A stretch of 33,090 nt of DNA from Chara braunii. Lineage: Eukaryota; Streptophyta; Charophyceae; Charales; Characeae. The stretch is taken from the NCBI GenBank assembly GCA_003427395.1, contig BFEA01000073.1, forward strand, positions 2,999,487 to 3,032,576. Direction: 5' to 3'. Under the pieces are notes generated by a model, which was given only the letters and a program-made list of their open reading frames with translations, was not told where the DNA came from and did no database searches. The translations under genes and the position numbers were made by a program. Shown here in pieces: positions 10,289 through 20,440 of this stretch. Positions within the stretch are counted from its first letter, which is position 1, and every line of letters begins with the position of its first letter.

Positions 10289-12443
10289 ATGGCGACAGAG
10301 GAAGAAGTAGGGAGCCTGCGGAACAAGGGGAGTCAGGACACGGAAAATGATGTAGAGCAGAACGAAGCCTCCGCGAAGGATCGAGAGTCGAAAAATCCGG
10401 AAGGGACTAAGGAGGGAAGAAAGGAAGTAACAACCGGGGAAAGTTCTAGAAAAGTCGGAGGAAGCAAACGAGGAACTCAAGAAACTAGAGGGGATAAGAG
10501 TAAGGACAGTTCGGCGCCACGGGCATCCGAGGGCGCGCTGTCAAAGAAGGTAAGACTAACGGACACCCGGAAGAAGCTAGCCGAGATAGAAAGGACAACA
10601 ACGGAATATAAAGCGAAACTCCTGGAGGAGATGATAAACGAAGGCGAAGGGGACCCCACTGAAGGAAGGTTGAATGAAGACCAAGGAACAAACCAAGGAC
10701 GGGGAAGCCGAGACGATATTATAAAAAGGAGAAAGGATAGAACCGGGGGGCGTAGGGAGACACCGACCAAGAAAGGAAAGGATAGAACGGAGTCCTCAGG
10801 AAGGGAGGCGGAGAAGGCTACCAACCCGCCAGCTATAGATAGCGGGGCAAGCCGACCAGCGGTTTCGCCTATAATCGCAAAAGGATGTGAAGGGTTTTGG
10901 AACTTGAGGGAAAGGGTGCTGAGTTGGTTCGACCCGGAAGGAACGATAAAACCTGGAGAAAGGGTGGAAACGGGGAAGGGAGAACAAGGCTTCGGCAGTG
11001 CCGGCGGGTCAGGAGGAACCGAAGAGGGACTTAAGAAAATGATATTTTTCCTCACGCGTGCGCTAAATAAGAATCAGGGGTATCTGGCGGATGCCAAGAA
11101 GAAACTGACATTCGATGGAGCAAATATCATGAAAATTTTGATAGATTACGAGAATTTGGCAGCGCTACTAAGATGGAGTGAGGAGGAGAAGATGGAACAT
11201 CTAGGGCAGCACGTCTCGCTGAACCTAGGAAGGGATATAATGACTATTGTCGCCACTAGTGGATCCTGGAAGGAGGCCCGGGACATAATGATGCAAAAAT
11301 ACCTGGTCGCCGAAAAAACGACTATAAAGGCAGAGCTGGCTACGGTACACAGGAAGAACTTTACGACATACAATGATTTCCAGAGAGAATTCTCTCGTGA
11401 CATTGCGTATCCCGGGGATAACTGATCGAATTATGAGCAAGTACTTTCTAAGACAATTCACCGAATTTGATAAGGGTAAGATCCTATCGGCCTACCAACA
11501 AACCACAAAGTTTCTGAATACAAGGGACGTTGACTTCAGTACTATAACAGATATTGCAGAAAAGATGGTTGTGACCGACTCGCTGACCCTGCTAAAAGAA
11601 GGATAGGTCATAGACCTAACCGGTAAGACGGGCGACAAGGTGAAAAAAGGAATAGAAAGCCTGCATGAGCGCGTCCATGGGGTAGACGAAAAGATCGAAA
11701 GGGTAGAGAACGCATTAATGGTTATGCAAGCCCAGGTGATGCAAACTCAGGCAGCTCGTCCACCCTTGCCACCACAGGAAGTCGTGGCTCCCGCAGGGAT
11801 AGCTAACCAAGCGTTCAATAAGAGAGACCCAACCAATGAGCAATGCAAATATTTCACGTTGGTCGTACGGGCATGTCCAAGGCTTAACCATGATATCGTA
11901 CACAAAAGGTGCTCCAGGACGCTGCGGGGGGAGATCACAGGTCCCCAAGGAGAGGAAGTGAACTGGAACTCCCCAGGGGGGATGCGCCGGGCCATAATCG
12001 CACTCAACAACCTCGACGTTGCCGCGGTAGAGGCTGAGCCCGTGGCAGAGCTCGCCTGGGAACAGGCACGGGGGCGCGGGCCACAGGCCAACTTTATTTT
12101 AGAAAACGACAGGCAAGATAGGATGACCGTGACCGCCAGAAAGCGAACAACAGAGAGGAAGGTCGTGCAGGAAGTCGTCATGGAAGATGCTGGGGATGGC
12201 CCCGGGATGCCGCAAGAGGCTGAGGAACAGGGGCAAGAAAAAGTCTACGGGAAACCTAGAGAAGAGACCCCGGTAGACAAAGCGACCTCGGCAAAGAAGA
12301 AATTTCGGTACCAGATTCCTATTTTAACTATGCCCGAGATCGATGACACCCTTACCAAACTGTTGGGGACCATGGTGTCGGCCTCATTCCAAACCATGTT
12401 GCAGGCAAGTCCTAGGCTCTTGAAAGGTATAAGGAGCTACTGA
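10289..12443 (+). pseudogene. gag: gag-like gene, frameshifted and interrupted
   Basis: The ATG at 10289 opens a 378-residue frame. Its first ~190 residues are very rich in K, R, E and D and probably disordered. A capsid-like region follows from about FDGANIMKIL through ALLRWSEEEKMEHLGQHV and GSWKEARDIMMQKYL. The frame shifts near 11395, and the same protein continues as GITDRIMSKYFLRQF. It then meets a TAG at 11604-11606 and goes on in frame to 12443. That last part has a coiled-coil-like stretch (KKGIESLHERVHGVDEKI) and a cysteine/histidine cluster at about 11841-11910 that may be a ruined zinc knuckle. Gag would form the particle and bind element RNA. Confidence 0.75.
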
Positions 12444-13113
12444 CGAGGCGAAGAGTAGAGGTAGAAGAAGGACCGGAACAACAAGAGGAAGAAAAGGAAG
12501 AGGAGGCACCGCGAGAGGTCGCCAACCTCCAAAGGATCCCCGGGGACCTGGAAGATCTCGAGAAGGCCTTCGTAGACATCCGGCTAAGCATGCCAGACCG
12601 TGAAGGTGGCGAGGTTATGAGGGCACCACCTGGGACAAAACTTAGCTTCCACGCACTACCGGTAGGAAAGTTAAAAGTCCAGATCGGAAGCCACCACATC
12701 GATGCGCTCGTAGACGGTGGGGCTGAAATAACGCTCGTTAGAAAAGACTTCGCCAAGATTACGGGATGACCGGTAAACAAAGAAACAATGGGAAGCGTTC
12801 GTGGGGCAGGGGGGGGAATTCCCTTCTCTAGTACGTTACTAAGTGTGCAGTCAAAGTCGGGGTCAGAGAATCCATTTGGTCATTCCAACGGATGACAGTC
12901 ATGGACGAAATGGACCATGACGTAATCCTTGGAAGGCCATGCTGTGCGAACGTGGAAATGATCGGTATGCATCTGCATGATGGAACGTATATGGTAGACA
13001 TAGAAAACCCAGTGGCAGGACGTGGTGAATTGCTCTGTCTCATCGGGACGGGCGATGACACGCCAAAAGGGAAATTAGCAACATGGTCACCGTCATTCAA
13101 GGGAAAGCGCTAG
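12422..13113 (+). pseudogene. Retropepsin-like aspartic protease, broken
   Basis: Reading from 12422 in the frame one base off from the end of gag gives an acidic linker and then ALVDGGAEITLV at about 12707-12742. That is the active-site loop of a retroviral-type aspartic protease, with the usual D-[ST]-G changed to D-G-G (codons 12713-12721). A TGA at 12767-12769 stops the frame. After a frame change, possibly at the eight-G run 12809-12816, the second conserved motif HDVILGRP appears in the frame ending at 13113. The enzyme would cut the polyprotein; this copy should be inactive. Confidence 0.8.
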
Positions 13114-13201
13114 AAAGGGGGCCTTCGCGCGAATGGAAGGAATGAGAGAGAGGGTAGAAATTATGATCGATGAGGTGTTCAACAAGAAGGAATGAATTAA
13201 G

Positions 13202-13570
13202 ATGAGGATACTACAGAAAAAACAGAGACAGGAGGACGATGCCCTGGGAGTAATGGTAGTAGAGAAAGAGACGGAGGTTGAACTAGGAGTCTGCTTGTCT
13301 AGACCGAATCAGGCTCGAAATGAGGAGGTCGGGATAACGCTAGAAGTTCCGGACCTATTGCACCTCATCAAAGCCATCTGGTACTATAAAGTGGGCGTGG
13401 ACCCAGCCGCGCTCACCAAATTTGAAGGAGAAACCCGAAGTGGCTACTGCCTGAATGGGAAGCTGATCAGCATTCAGCCTCGGATTGCCGAAGCACCTCG
13501 GACGATGTCGGCTGTTCATTTTTTAGGAGAAAGATCCCGGAAGGAAGCGTTCGCAAATACAAGCCAGTAG
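13202..13570 (+). pseudogene. pol linker between protease and reverse transcriptase
   Basis: An ATG-started frame of 122 codons with no recognised domain, ending at 13568-13570. The following pol sequence (starting RKYKPVGKKAKPV) continues in another frame, so a frameshift lies near 13550. Its place between the protease and RT modules suggests a spacer in the polyprotein. Confidence 0.5.
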
Positions 13571-14624
13571 GGAAAAAGGCTAAGCCCGTCTCGATACTGG
13601 TAGAAACGAGAAAGGAAGAGGCCATGGAAATGGAGGAAGAAGTCCTCCGAGTGATCAGAGAAAGAAGAGCAACAGAGGGTCATCGGATACCGAATGAAGT
13701 AGCAGAGACCATGAATATAGGAGTGAAGGCATTCCTGACGGAGCAGGAGACATGCTTGATCAAGAAAGCATGCCAAGATTTTCACCTAGCCTTTGCTTTC
13801 AATGACCATCAGAAGGGACGATTAGATGCGAAATTGATACCTTCGGTCAGGATCCGTACATTCGAGCACGAATGTTGGAACGACAAGGGACCTGCTTTGG
13901 AGTAGTAGGGGAAGTAACAGAACTGCTTAGAGCAAAGATGAACTCCTTTGTGGCAGAACCCACAACGTCACCATATGTGAATAAATGGTTTGTGTTTTGG
14001 AAACCTAACAAGTCACTTAGGTGGATCCAGGATCTGTAAAAACTAAATGCTATCATCATCCGGGACGCGGGGTCACTGCCTCAAGCAGATCTGTTGGCAG
14101 AATCCCATGTCAGGCGAAGCATTTACTTGATGGTAGACCTCTACTCTGGATACGATCAGCTCCCGCTGGACGCCCGGGATAGACCCTACACGGCTATGCA
14201 TACCCCGGTGGGGCAGCTGCAGATGCAAGTGAATCCTATGGGCTTCACCAATGTTGTGGCAGAAGCACAACGGAGGATGCTCGCAGTTGCGGGAGACATG
14301 TTCCCCGCAAAATGCGAACCATATATTGACGACAATCGAATCAAAGGTGCACGAGACAAGGATGAGACGAAAATTCAACCAGGAATACGAAAGTTTGTGT
14401 GGGATCACCTGCATGATATCAAAGAGCTCCTCCAAAGATTCTTGGAATACAACATTACTGCCAACGGCCCCAAGAGCATCTTGGCAGTACCGGAAATAAG
14501 CATCAGAGGATTCCAGTGCGGGTCGTATGGAAGGAAGCTCGACCCGGCCAAGACTGACAAAATCTCTTAATGGTCGACACCCTTGCGAACCACAACGGAG
14601 GTAAGGGCCTTCCTAAGGGTCGTG
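13546..14624 (+). pseudogene. Ty3/gypsy reverse transcriptase, interrupted
   Basis: RT landmarks appear in order. AFAFNDHQKGRLDA and HECWNDKGP form the N-terminal approach. FVAEPTTSPYVNKWF and LRWIQDL form the fingers. MVDLYSGYDQLPL carries the motif A aspartate. GFTNVVAEAQ is motif B. YIDD at 14322-14333 is the catalytic motif C. ILAVPEISIRGF lies in the thumb-proximal region. Breaks are a frame change near 13900, TAA at 14037-14039, TAA at 14568-14570 and TAG at 14631-14633. The last three share one frame, so they are simple nonsense changes. The residue expected at 14037 is Gln and at 14631 Trp, so both fit C-to-T or G-to-A changes. Confidence 0.9.
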
Positions 14625-15404
14625 GGATTCTAGAGAATTTTTATCAAAGGGTTTGCAAAGATAGCAGAACCCATCCGGGTCATGATCCGCGAAGAAGGCT
14701 CGCTTGATTGGACGGAGGAAAGAAAAGCTGCAGTTCAGACCTTCAAAGACATCCTGACGTCTGAACAAGTCACCCTTGCCGCCCCGTGTTTTAACGATGA
14801 CATAGGACGTCCGTTTGTGCTTGAAACCGACAGGGGACCATTAGTCGTAGGGGGAGTTTTGATCCAAAGAGGCGAAGACGGAAGAGAACGGCCAATCAGA
14901 TTTGAAAGTATGACGCTGAACTCAGCTGAGCGTCGCTACTCTCAATTCAAGAAGAAAGTGCGGTCGTTCTCCACTGCCTTAAGACCTTCCAAGCCTCTAC
15001 CTCTTTGGGAGGAGGTTCATCTTGAGAATAGATCCGACAAACGTTGCAGGAGCTCTAAAGAATTACAAGCCCATAGACCCCACCGTGGGGAGATGGGTGG
15101 GGTTCATTTGGCAGTTCGATTACAAGATCGAGTGCATAGCCGGGATGACGACTTGAGCAGGGTGTGCATAACACCGGAAGGAGTAGAGGACGCGGAACCG
15201 ATCGATGTGTTCCTCGACTACGAAGGAGGGACCCTCGTGGTAGATAATGAGATGATAGAGCATGCCTGCACATCTGGGGAGTTGTTGATCAAGGCGCTGG
15301 AGAAAGAACCTCCAACAGTTGTGGCGGAACTCAGGGAAGGAGCGCTTACAAAGTCTGGTCGAAAGAAAGAAAATGACTCGTGGGGTGACACTGTGGGCCC
15401 TTAG
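14625..15404 (+). pseudogene. RNase H region of pol, frameshifted
   Basis: This continues the RT frame. KGFAKIAEPIRVMIREEGSL is the RT-RNase H connection. PFVLETDRGPLVVGGVLIQ is the start of RNase H, where the residue after the aspartate is arginine rather than the usual small residue. RPIRFESMTLNSAERRYSQF follows. After about 14955 the conserved sequence moves into other frames: FILRIDPTNVAGALKNYKPI is readable out of frame at 15017-15076. It returns near 15150 (LSRVCITPEG), so at least two compensating indels are present. The enzyme would degrade RNA in the RNA-DNA hybrid. Confidence 0.85.
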
Positions 15405-15720
15405 GAAGAACTGATAGCACTGGCGGTAGAAGGAGGACGGGAAGCGGTCATGAGCCTAATTGAGTCTTGGGAACAAAAGCGGCAGCAGTACCTAGTAAAC
15501 CAAGTACAAAGCAGACAGGAGGATCGTCGGAATCAAAGCGAGTTTTTCCTTATTCAGTCGTACGATGGGATCTTCAAGGAAATTGGACTGTTGCTAGTAG
15601 GAAACAAGGAGGCTCAGGAGGTTAGCCTCAAGGCCAGAGAGGAAGCCGATAAGTACGTAGTACGTACTAAGAAACAGACACTTGTTTAGGAAAGAGGAAG
15701 ACCTAATGCTTAGAAGGGTG
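15405..15720 (+). pseudogene. pol linker between RNase H and integrase
   Basis: An ATG at 15450 starts an open frame to 15689, rich in Q, E, K and R (IESWEQKRQQYLVNQVQ). The protein then continues in the next frame as HLFRKEEDLMLRRVV, so a one-base shift lies near 15668. It probably belongs to the spacer before the integrase zinc-binding domain. Confidence 0.5.
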
Positions 15721-16872
15721 GTATGTGGACGATCAAAGCAGGTTGATATAATTCAGGCCATGCATGACGGGCTGGCAGGGGGATATCGCTCCTCAAAAGG
15801 GACTCTGGCAAAAATAGCGCCACTTTACTTTTGACCTGGAATGGGGAGTATGGTCACCACGTATTGTCAAACCTGCTTGATCTGTCAAGAACGAAGTACG
15901 ACTCGAGTCTTTGAGGCTTTGAGACCAACGCGAGTGTTGGGACCCGAACATTTGGTTCACCTCGACCTCGTGATTATGCCAGTGTTTGCGAAAGGGTTCA
16001 GGTACATACTTGACGCCAGAGATAATCTCAGTGGGTTTGTGGAAGCAATAGCCCTTCAGAAGAAGACGGGATTGACAGTAGCTGAATGGATCGATGACTT
16101 TTACCTAAGGCACTCATTTATCAGAAGATTTATAGCTGATAATGGGACAAAATTCGTGAATCAGGACGTGTTGAGCACATGCAAGAGACTCAGGGTTCCC
16201 ATCAAGTTAATTAAGCCATACCACCCTGAAGCTAATGCACTCGTGGAGAGAGGGCATCGAACACTTAAGAATACAATTGCAAAGTTAGCAGCTGACGACC
16301 TCGAGAACTGGCCTAAGTACCTTAAGCAAGCAGTATTCGCAGAGAACGTGACCCCAAAAAAGACTACAGGATGTATTCCGACTGAGTTATGGTATGGAAG
16401 GGAAATTGACTTCCTAGTAGAAGCCTTAGTACCTACTTGGAATAGGCTGGATAATGACCTGCGTTTGACGACGAAGCAGTTAATTGAGGTCAGGTGCCAA
16501 CGGATCGTCTAAAATGAGGAAGCAATGAACGAAGTGGTAAACCGGGTTTTAGATAGCAGAATGAAGAACATGGCAAGATGGGATCAGTTGCGGAACGTCA
16601 GGAAAGAACCACTGCAAGTGGGGGAAATGGTCCTGGTCAGGAATTCCGCACTAGAAAGTACTTGGTCAGGACAACTGGGGAGAAGATTCAAGAGCCCCTA
16701 CTGGGTTGCCAAGAGATTGGGAATGAACACTTTCGAGTTGGAGGATCTGGATGAGACCAGAGTAAAAGGACCATTTCCAGGACAACGGTTGGTCAAATTT
16801 CTAAGCCGGAACCCAGTGGAACAATGGTTGCAAGAGGCTCATGACAAGGAAAACGAGAAACAAGCCGACTAA
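15721..16872 (+). pseudogene. Ty3/gypsy integrase, D-D-35-E intact, flanked by stops
   Basis: The zinc-binding N-terminus is visible as AMHDGLAGGYRSSKG followed by TCLICQ; the second histidine expected after GG is tyrosine. A TGA at 15832-15834 then interrupts where Trp would fit. From 15841 the core is open. The catalytic D is in HLDL (15964-15966), the second D in FIADNG (16138-16140) and the E in LVERGH (16246-16248), exactly 35 residues after the second D. A stop at 16510-16512 precedes the C-terminal domain (16525-16872), which is in the same frame and includes QVGEMVLVRN and SPYWVAKRLG, as expected for an integrase tail. No chromodomain follows. Confidence 0.92.
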
Positions 16873-17274
16873 GGCGTCCGCAAAAATCTTACCTATGATG
16901 TGTTTTGTTTTTTTTTTGTGGAGGAGTTTTTTATTCTGTCTATGGGAACGGACTGCATGAATTAAGTAAGACGGCTGGGGCATTGTACCATAGTTTTTGA
17001 CAAGGGGGGCGATACGGGGAGAAATACCTGGGGTATTGTACCATAGTTTTTTAGGGATGGAGGACATCGGGGTGATTGTTTGGGGCAATCTATCACAACC
17101 TCGAGAAAAACGCATGAGGACCAAAGGAGACACCGAGTGATTCATGGGCATGACCAGAAACTGGGCAAAAGGGGTGCATCCCTATAAATTTAGGCAACTC
17201 CGGCATCATAAGGAAATGGTACATGGGACGGGATCCCGCCTTGGGAAGATGGACTGGGGGCTTTCGTTCTTTTT
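16873..17274 (+). other. Post-pol spacer with a short direct repeat
   Basis: No gene is seen. TTGTACCATAGTTTTT occurs twice, at about 16983 and 17036, each set in GGGG-rich sequence. AAGGGGGG near 17000 resembles a polypurine tract but is not followed by an obvious LTR start. Confidence 0.5.
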
Positions 17275-18230
17275 GTGATGACAGGCACAGGAAAAACACA
17301 AGACAAGATGAAACTCAATAACGAAAATGATGCCAACCGCGATAACATGTCCCTCGAAGACGAGTGGCAGAGGCCCGAGAGACCGCGGGACAGACAAAGA
17401 CCGGTCTTCTTCATTGGGCCACAGCCGAGACGGATACTAGGGAGAAGGAAGAGAAAGATGTCGGTCCGCAAACCTTCGCCCCTTAAGGAAGGCGAGAAAT
17501 TGCAGTCGTTATCCGAAGAAGAAAGGGAGGAGCAAGGAGCAGGGGAAAGTGGGGAAAAAGAAAGGCTAAGTATGCAGAGCGACAATGAAGAAGGGGGAGG
17601 AGAGAGACAAGATGTGTGTAGCAATAAAGAGAGAGGGGAAGAAGAAATATAAAATATGCATGACAACCGTGAGGGGGAGGGGTCACAGAGAGAGGGCATG
17701 AGTGGTGAACAAGGTAGGCTGGACAGTTACAAAAGGATGCCCGGGGACTTTAAAGAAGTAAATGAGGAAAGAAGGGACGTCCCCCACAGCCTGAACCCTG
17801 AAAATCTTACGAGTGAATTCAGTCCTCTGAGGGAGGAAGAAAGTGAGAATGATGATGATGTACAGGAAGTCATCACCATTAGTAGTGGCGATGAGACGGA
17901 TGAAATCTCAAGGCCTAGGGCTGAAGGGCAGCCTTCAACAAGCAGGCCAAGGAAACGACCCTCCAGGTGGAATTTGGACCCACACCCAGCCATTGGTTCG
18001 AACAATGGATAAGTGTGATCAAGCATGACTGGATTATCAGGACCAGGGAACTAATGAGGGTCGGGGTGGCGGTCACACCCTTACACTTCTACAGTGAGGA
18101 GGAACTGCGGGGAATTGCGCAGATGAAGAGAGAAATCCTGGCCGGCGGCCTGGGAGCCCAGGGGCCAGCAGAAAATGATAAGAAAAGAGCACCCAAGCGA
18201 CAAAGGACTGAGGAGCAAAGAAGGGACTAG
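17275..18230 (+). pseudogene. Extra charged ORF downstream of integrase, interrupted
   Basis: One frame starts at 17275 (the nearest ATG is 17278) and runs to 18012 with a single in-frame TAA at 17650-17652. A shift near 17970-18000 leads to a last part ending at 18230 (FEQWISVIKHDWIIRTRELM and a basic tail KKRAPKRQR). The product would be about 310 residues, rich in E, R, K and S, and probably disordered. Notable short motifs are EVITISSGDE at 17866-17895, a hydrophobic patch followed by acid that resembles a SUMO-interacting motif, and RPRKRPSRW, a nuclear-localisation-like basic cluster. I do not recognise a family. Its position, same strand and close behind integrase, suggests an accessory gene of the element. 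Confidence 0.45.
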
Positions 18231-18274
18231 GCATGGGGCACGAGTTGACAAAAGTTGTTTTCTTTCTTTTTTGC

Positions 18275-18280
18275 AATAAA
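18275..18280 (+). promoter_or_regulatory. Candidate polyadenylation signal AATAAA
   Basis: AATAAA lies 45 bp after the stop of the preceding ORF, behind a T-rich tract. It is a plausible 3'-end signal for a transcript covering gag-pol and the extra ORF. Confidence 0.35.
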
Positions 18281-18873
18281 TAGAAGGGAGGTCTAACTAG
18301 TATGAATGGGGTTGCTAAGAGAAAGTGCAAGAGGGACTAGCTAAGATCTTAGCTTTATGGGCAGGAGAATAGTACTTGAGCTACTTTTTTTATGTGCTAC
18401 CTCAAGATGGATTTTGGCAGAAAAACAATTGCAAAGGGCATGGGCATGAGACTAGATGGGGTGAGACAATTGCGAGCTTTGAACAAGACAAAAATTGTAC
18501 GTTGAATGAAAATCATGAATATGGATAGATTGAGCATGAAAGAACATTGAGTGTCAGTTCAGTACAAGAGAGGTTAGGGAGCCTATGGGTAGAGCGACAT
18601 CAAGATGTCCTCCCCTAGGAGCCTAACCCAACCAACACAAGGTCATGTCGTAAGGGATGAAGTCGTGAGAGTGAGCAAGAGTGAAAGAACAGAAATACCT
18701 CCCCTTTGGACTTATGGTTGAACGATCGGGCGGGCTAGCACTGCTTGAGGATAAAAACCTCAGCTCAAGTGCTAGACGCTAAGCCGGGTGCATGTATGAG
18801 CACGATAGAACCAGTAAGTTGTGATAAGAAAATGATGAAAGGAACGAACGCTAAAAACTGAGAAGATGGTCAC
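18281..18873. other. Non-coding stretch with two inverted repeats
   Basis: No gene is seen. Two hairpin-forming repeats stand out. At 18572-18628, outer arms GGTTAGG and CCTAACC enclose an inner pair GACATC-AA-GATGTC. At 18735-18775, outer arms CTAGCACT and AGTGCTAG enclose TGAGG and CCTCA. Confidence 0.6.
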
Positions 18874-18881
18874 TTCCTAAC
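18874..18881. repeat. Left target-site duplication, TTCCTAAC
   Basis: Eight bases identical to 19772-19779, immediately outside the left terminal inverted repeat. An 8-bp duplication is typical of hAT transposition. Confidence 0.9.
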
Positions 18882-19771
18882 CAGGGTTGTCGAGCCCCGG
18901 CCCCGGGGCCCCGGCAGGGGTCCGAGGGTCCGGGGGTGGGCACCCCCAACCCCGGCTCCGGACCCCCCCCCAAAAAAGAAAAAAGAAAAAAATCAAAAAC
19001 TATTCAAAAAATATATAAAAAAAAATAGTGGGGGATGTGCAGCGAGAGCGCGCACCACATAGGCTAAACCCCGAAAATGGGGTTTTATGCCCCACCCCGG
19101 ACCCCCTCCGGGGCCACACCCACCACTGGTGGGACCGGGGTAGCTGCTGGTGCAGGGCCGAGGGCGGGACCAACACCCAGCGGGGGCGGGGTTGAGTGTT
19201 GGCGGGGGCGGGCGTGCGGGGTGCGGGGCGCGAGGCTCGGGGNNNNNNNNNNNNNNNNNNNNNNNNNNNNNNNNNNNNNNNNNNNNNNNNNNNNNNNNNN
19301 NNNNNNNNNNNNNNNNNNNNNNNNNNNNNNNNNNNNNNNNNNNNNNNNNNNNNNNNNNNNNNNNNNNNNNNNNNNNNNNNNNNNNNNNNNNNNNNNNNNN
19401 NNNNNNNNNNNNNNNNNNNNNNNNNNNNNNNNNNNNNNNNNNNNNNNNNNNNNNNNNNNNNNNNNNNNNNNNNNNNNNNNNNNNNNNNNNNNNNNNNNNN
19501 NNNNNNNNNNNNNNNNNNNNNNNNNNNNNNNNNNNNNNNNNNNNNNNNNNNNNNNNNNNNNNNNNNNNNNNNNNNNNNNNNNNNNNNNNNNNNNNNNNNN
19601 NNNNNNNNNNNNNNNNNNNNNNNNNNNNNNNNNNNNNNNNNNNNNNNNNNNNNNNNNNNNNNNNNNNNNNNNNNNNNNNGGGGGCGGGGGTCGGGTAGCC
19701 CCGCGGCGGGGTTCCGGGGTTGAAACCCCTACCCCGGCTTGGGCCCCGGGGATCTCTGCGTGACAACCCTG
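18882..19771. mobile_element. Non-autonomous hAT-like DNA transposon, very GC-rich
   Basis: The ends are CAGGGTTGTC (18882-18891) and GACAACCCTG (19762-19771), a perfect 10-bp inverted repeat. Perfect 8-bp direct repeats TTCCTAAC lie on both sides. This combination is diagnostic for the hAT superfamily, whose ends commonly begin CAGGG. Weaker inverted similarity (CCCCGGGGCCC, then AGGGGT) continues inside the ends. The interior is mostly G and C and holds an A-rich tract near 18973-19028 and an assembly gap. With about 890 bp in total and no transposase visible, it is a MITE-sized, non-autonomous copy. The intact ends and duplications suggest a fairly recent insertion. Confidence 0.88.
19243..19679. 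other. Assembly gap, 437 N
   Basis: A run of undetermined bases inside the GC-rich transposon. Its stated length may be an estimate. Frames read across it are meaningless. Confidence 0.99.
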
Positions 19772-19779
19772 TTCCTAAC
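19772..19779. repeat. Right target-site duplication, TTCCTAAC
   Basis: Exact partner of 18874-18881 directly outside the right terminal inverted repeat. Confidence 0.9.
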
Positions 19780-19840
19780 CCCCCGCAGTAAAAAATCAGA
19801 TCCGTGTCCTTAGAAGCCCACCCCCTCGGGCGCCTGCATT

Positions 19841-20081
19841 TGAGAATAGAAAGGAATGACCCTAACCAGACTATTCGACTTGAGAATGGAAAAGAATGAC
19901 CCTAACCAGGTTGTTCGACTTGAGAATGGAAAGGAATGACTCTAACCAGGTTGTTCGACTTGAGAATGGAAAGGAATGACCCTAACCAAGTTGTTCGACT
20001 TGAGAATGGAAAAAAGAATGACCCTAACCAGACTGTTCAATTTGAGAATGGAATAGAATGACCCTAACCAGGTTGTTCGGA
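19841..20081. repeat. 40-bp tandem repeat, six copies
   Basis: TGAGAATGGA (TGAGAATAGA in the first copy) starts at 19841, 19881, 19921, 19961 and 20001 with an exact 40-bp period, then at 20043. Each copy continues AAAGAATGACCCTAACCAGG and TTGTTCGACT with few changes. Confidence 0.93.
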
Positions 20082-20194
20082 GACGACCCCTGACAAAGGT
20101 CATTTCTTTTGAAATGGGCACTGAGGTCCCCTGCATGACTGATTGAGAAAGATTGATTGGGAATGAGCTGGAATGAGCAATATGAAATGGAAAA

Positions 20195-20440
20195 GGTCGG
20201 TGGGTCGGTCTTTGAAATAGCCATGAGGAAGAATGAAAGAAAAAAATGTGAAATGGAGAAGCTCGGCGGGTCGGCCATTGAAATAACCATGAGGAAGGAT
20301 AAAAAGAAAGATGTAAAATAAAGAAGGCCGGTGGGTCGGTCATTGAAAAAGCCATAAGGGAGGATTAAAAAAAAAAAAAAAAAAATGGGTGTGAAGGAAA
20401 GAGGCCGACGGGACGACCATTGAAACAGCCTTGAAAAGAG
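20195..20440. repeat. ~65-bp tandem repeat, four decayed copies
   Basis: GGTCGGTGGGTCGGTC or a variant starts at 20195, 20261, 20326 and 20403. Each is followed by ATTGAAA and CCATGAGG-like sequence. The last spacing is longer because of an A-run at 20367-20385. A more distant relative (GGCCGACGGGTCAGCC) is near 20553. Confidence 0.8.

Larger units (their letters stand above)
10289..16872 (+). mobile_element. Decayed Ty3/gypsy-type retrotransposon, gag-pol core
   Basis: The domains run in Ty3/gypsy (Metaviridae-like) order: gag, aspartic protease, reverse transcriptase, RNase H, integrase. All are on the plus strand. Every domain is broken by stops or frameshifts, so the copy cannot make a full polyprotein. 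Integrase ends without a recognisable chromodomain. No LTR pair, primer-binding site or convincing polypurine tract could be located; AAGGGGGG near 17000 is a weak polypurine candidate. The element may extend to include the genes at 6246-9805 and 17275-18230. Confidence 0.9.

Noticed and set aside
10477-11055. A 192-codon minus-strand frame opposite gag
   Set aside because: It is a shadow of the charged gag coding strand, with no start context or domain; the plus strand explains the region.
16990-17060. Polypurine tract and start of a 3' LTR
   Set aside because: AAGGGGGG is present, but no TG...CA-bounded sequence after it could be matched upstream of gag.
18993-19766. Frames spanning the GC-rich transposon on both strands
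   Set aside because: Most of their length is the N gap; the rest is low-complexity G/C sequence.
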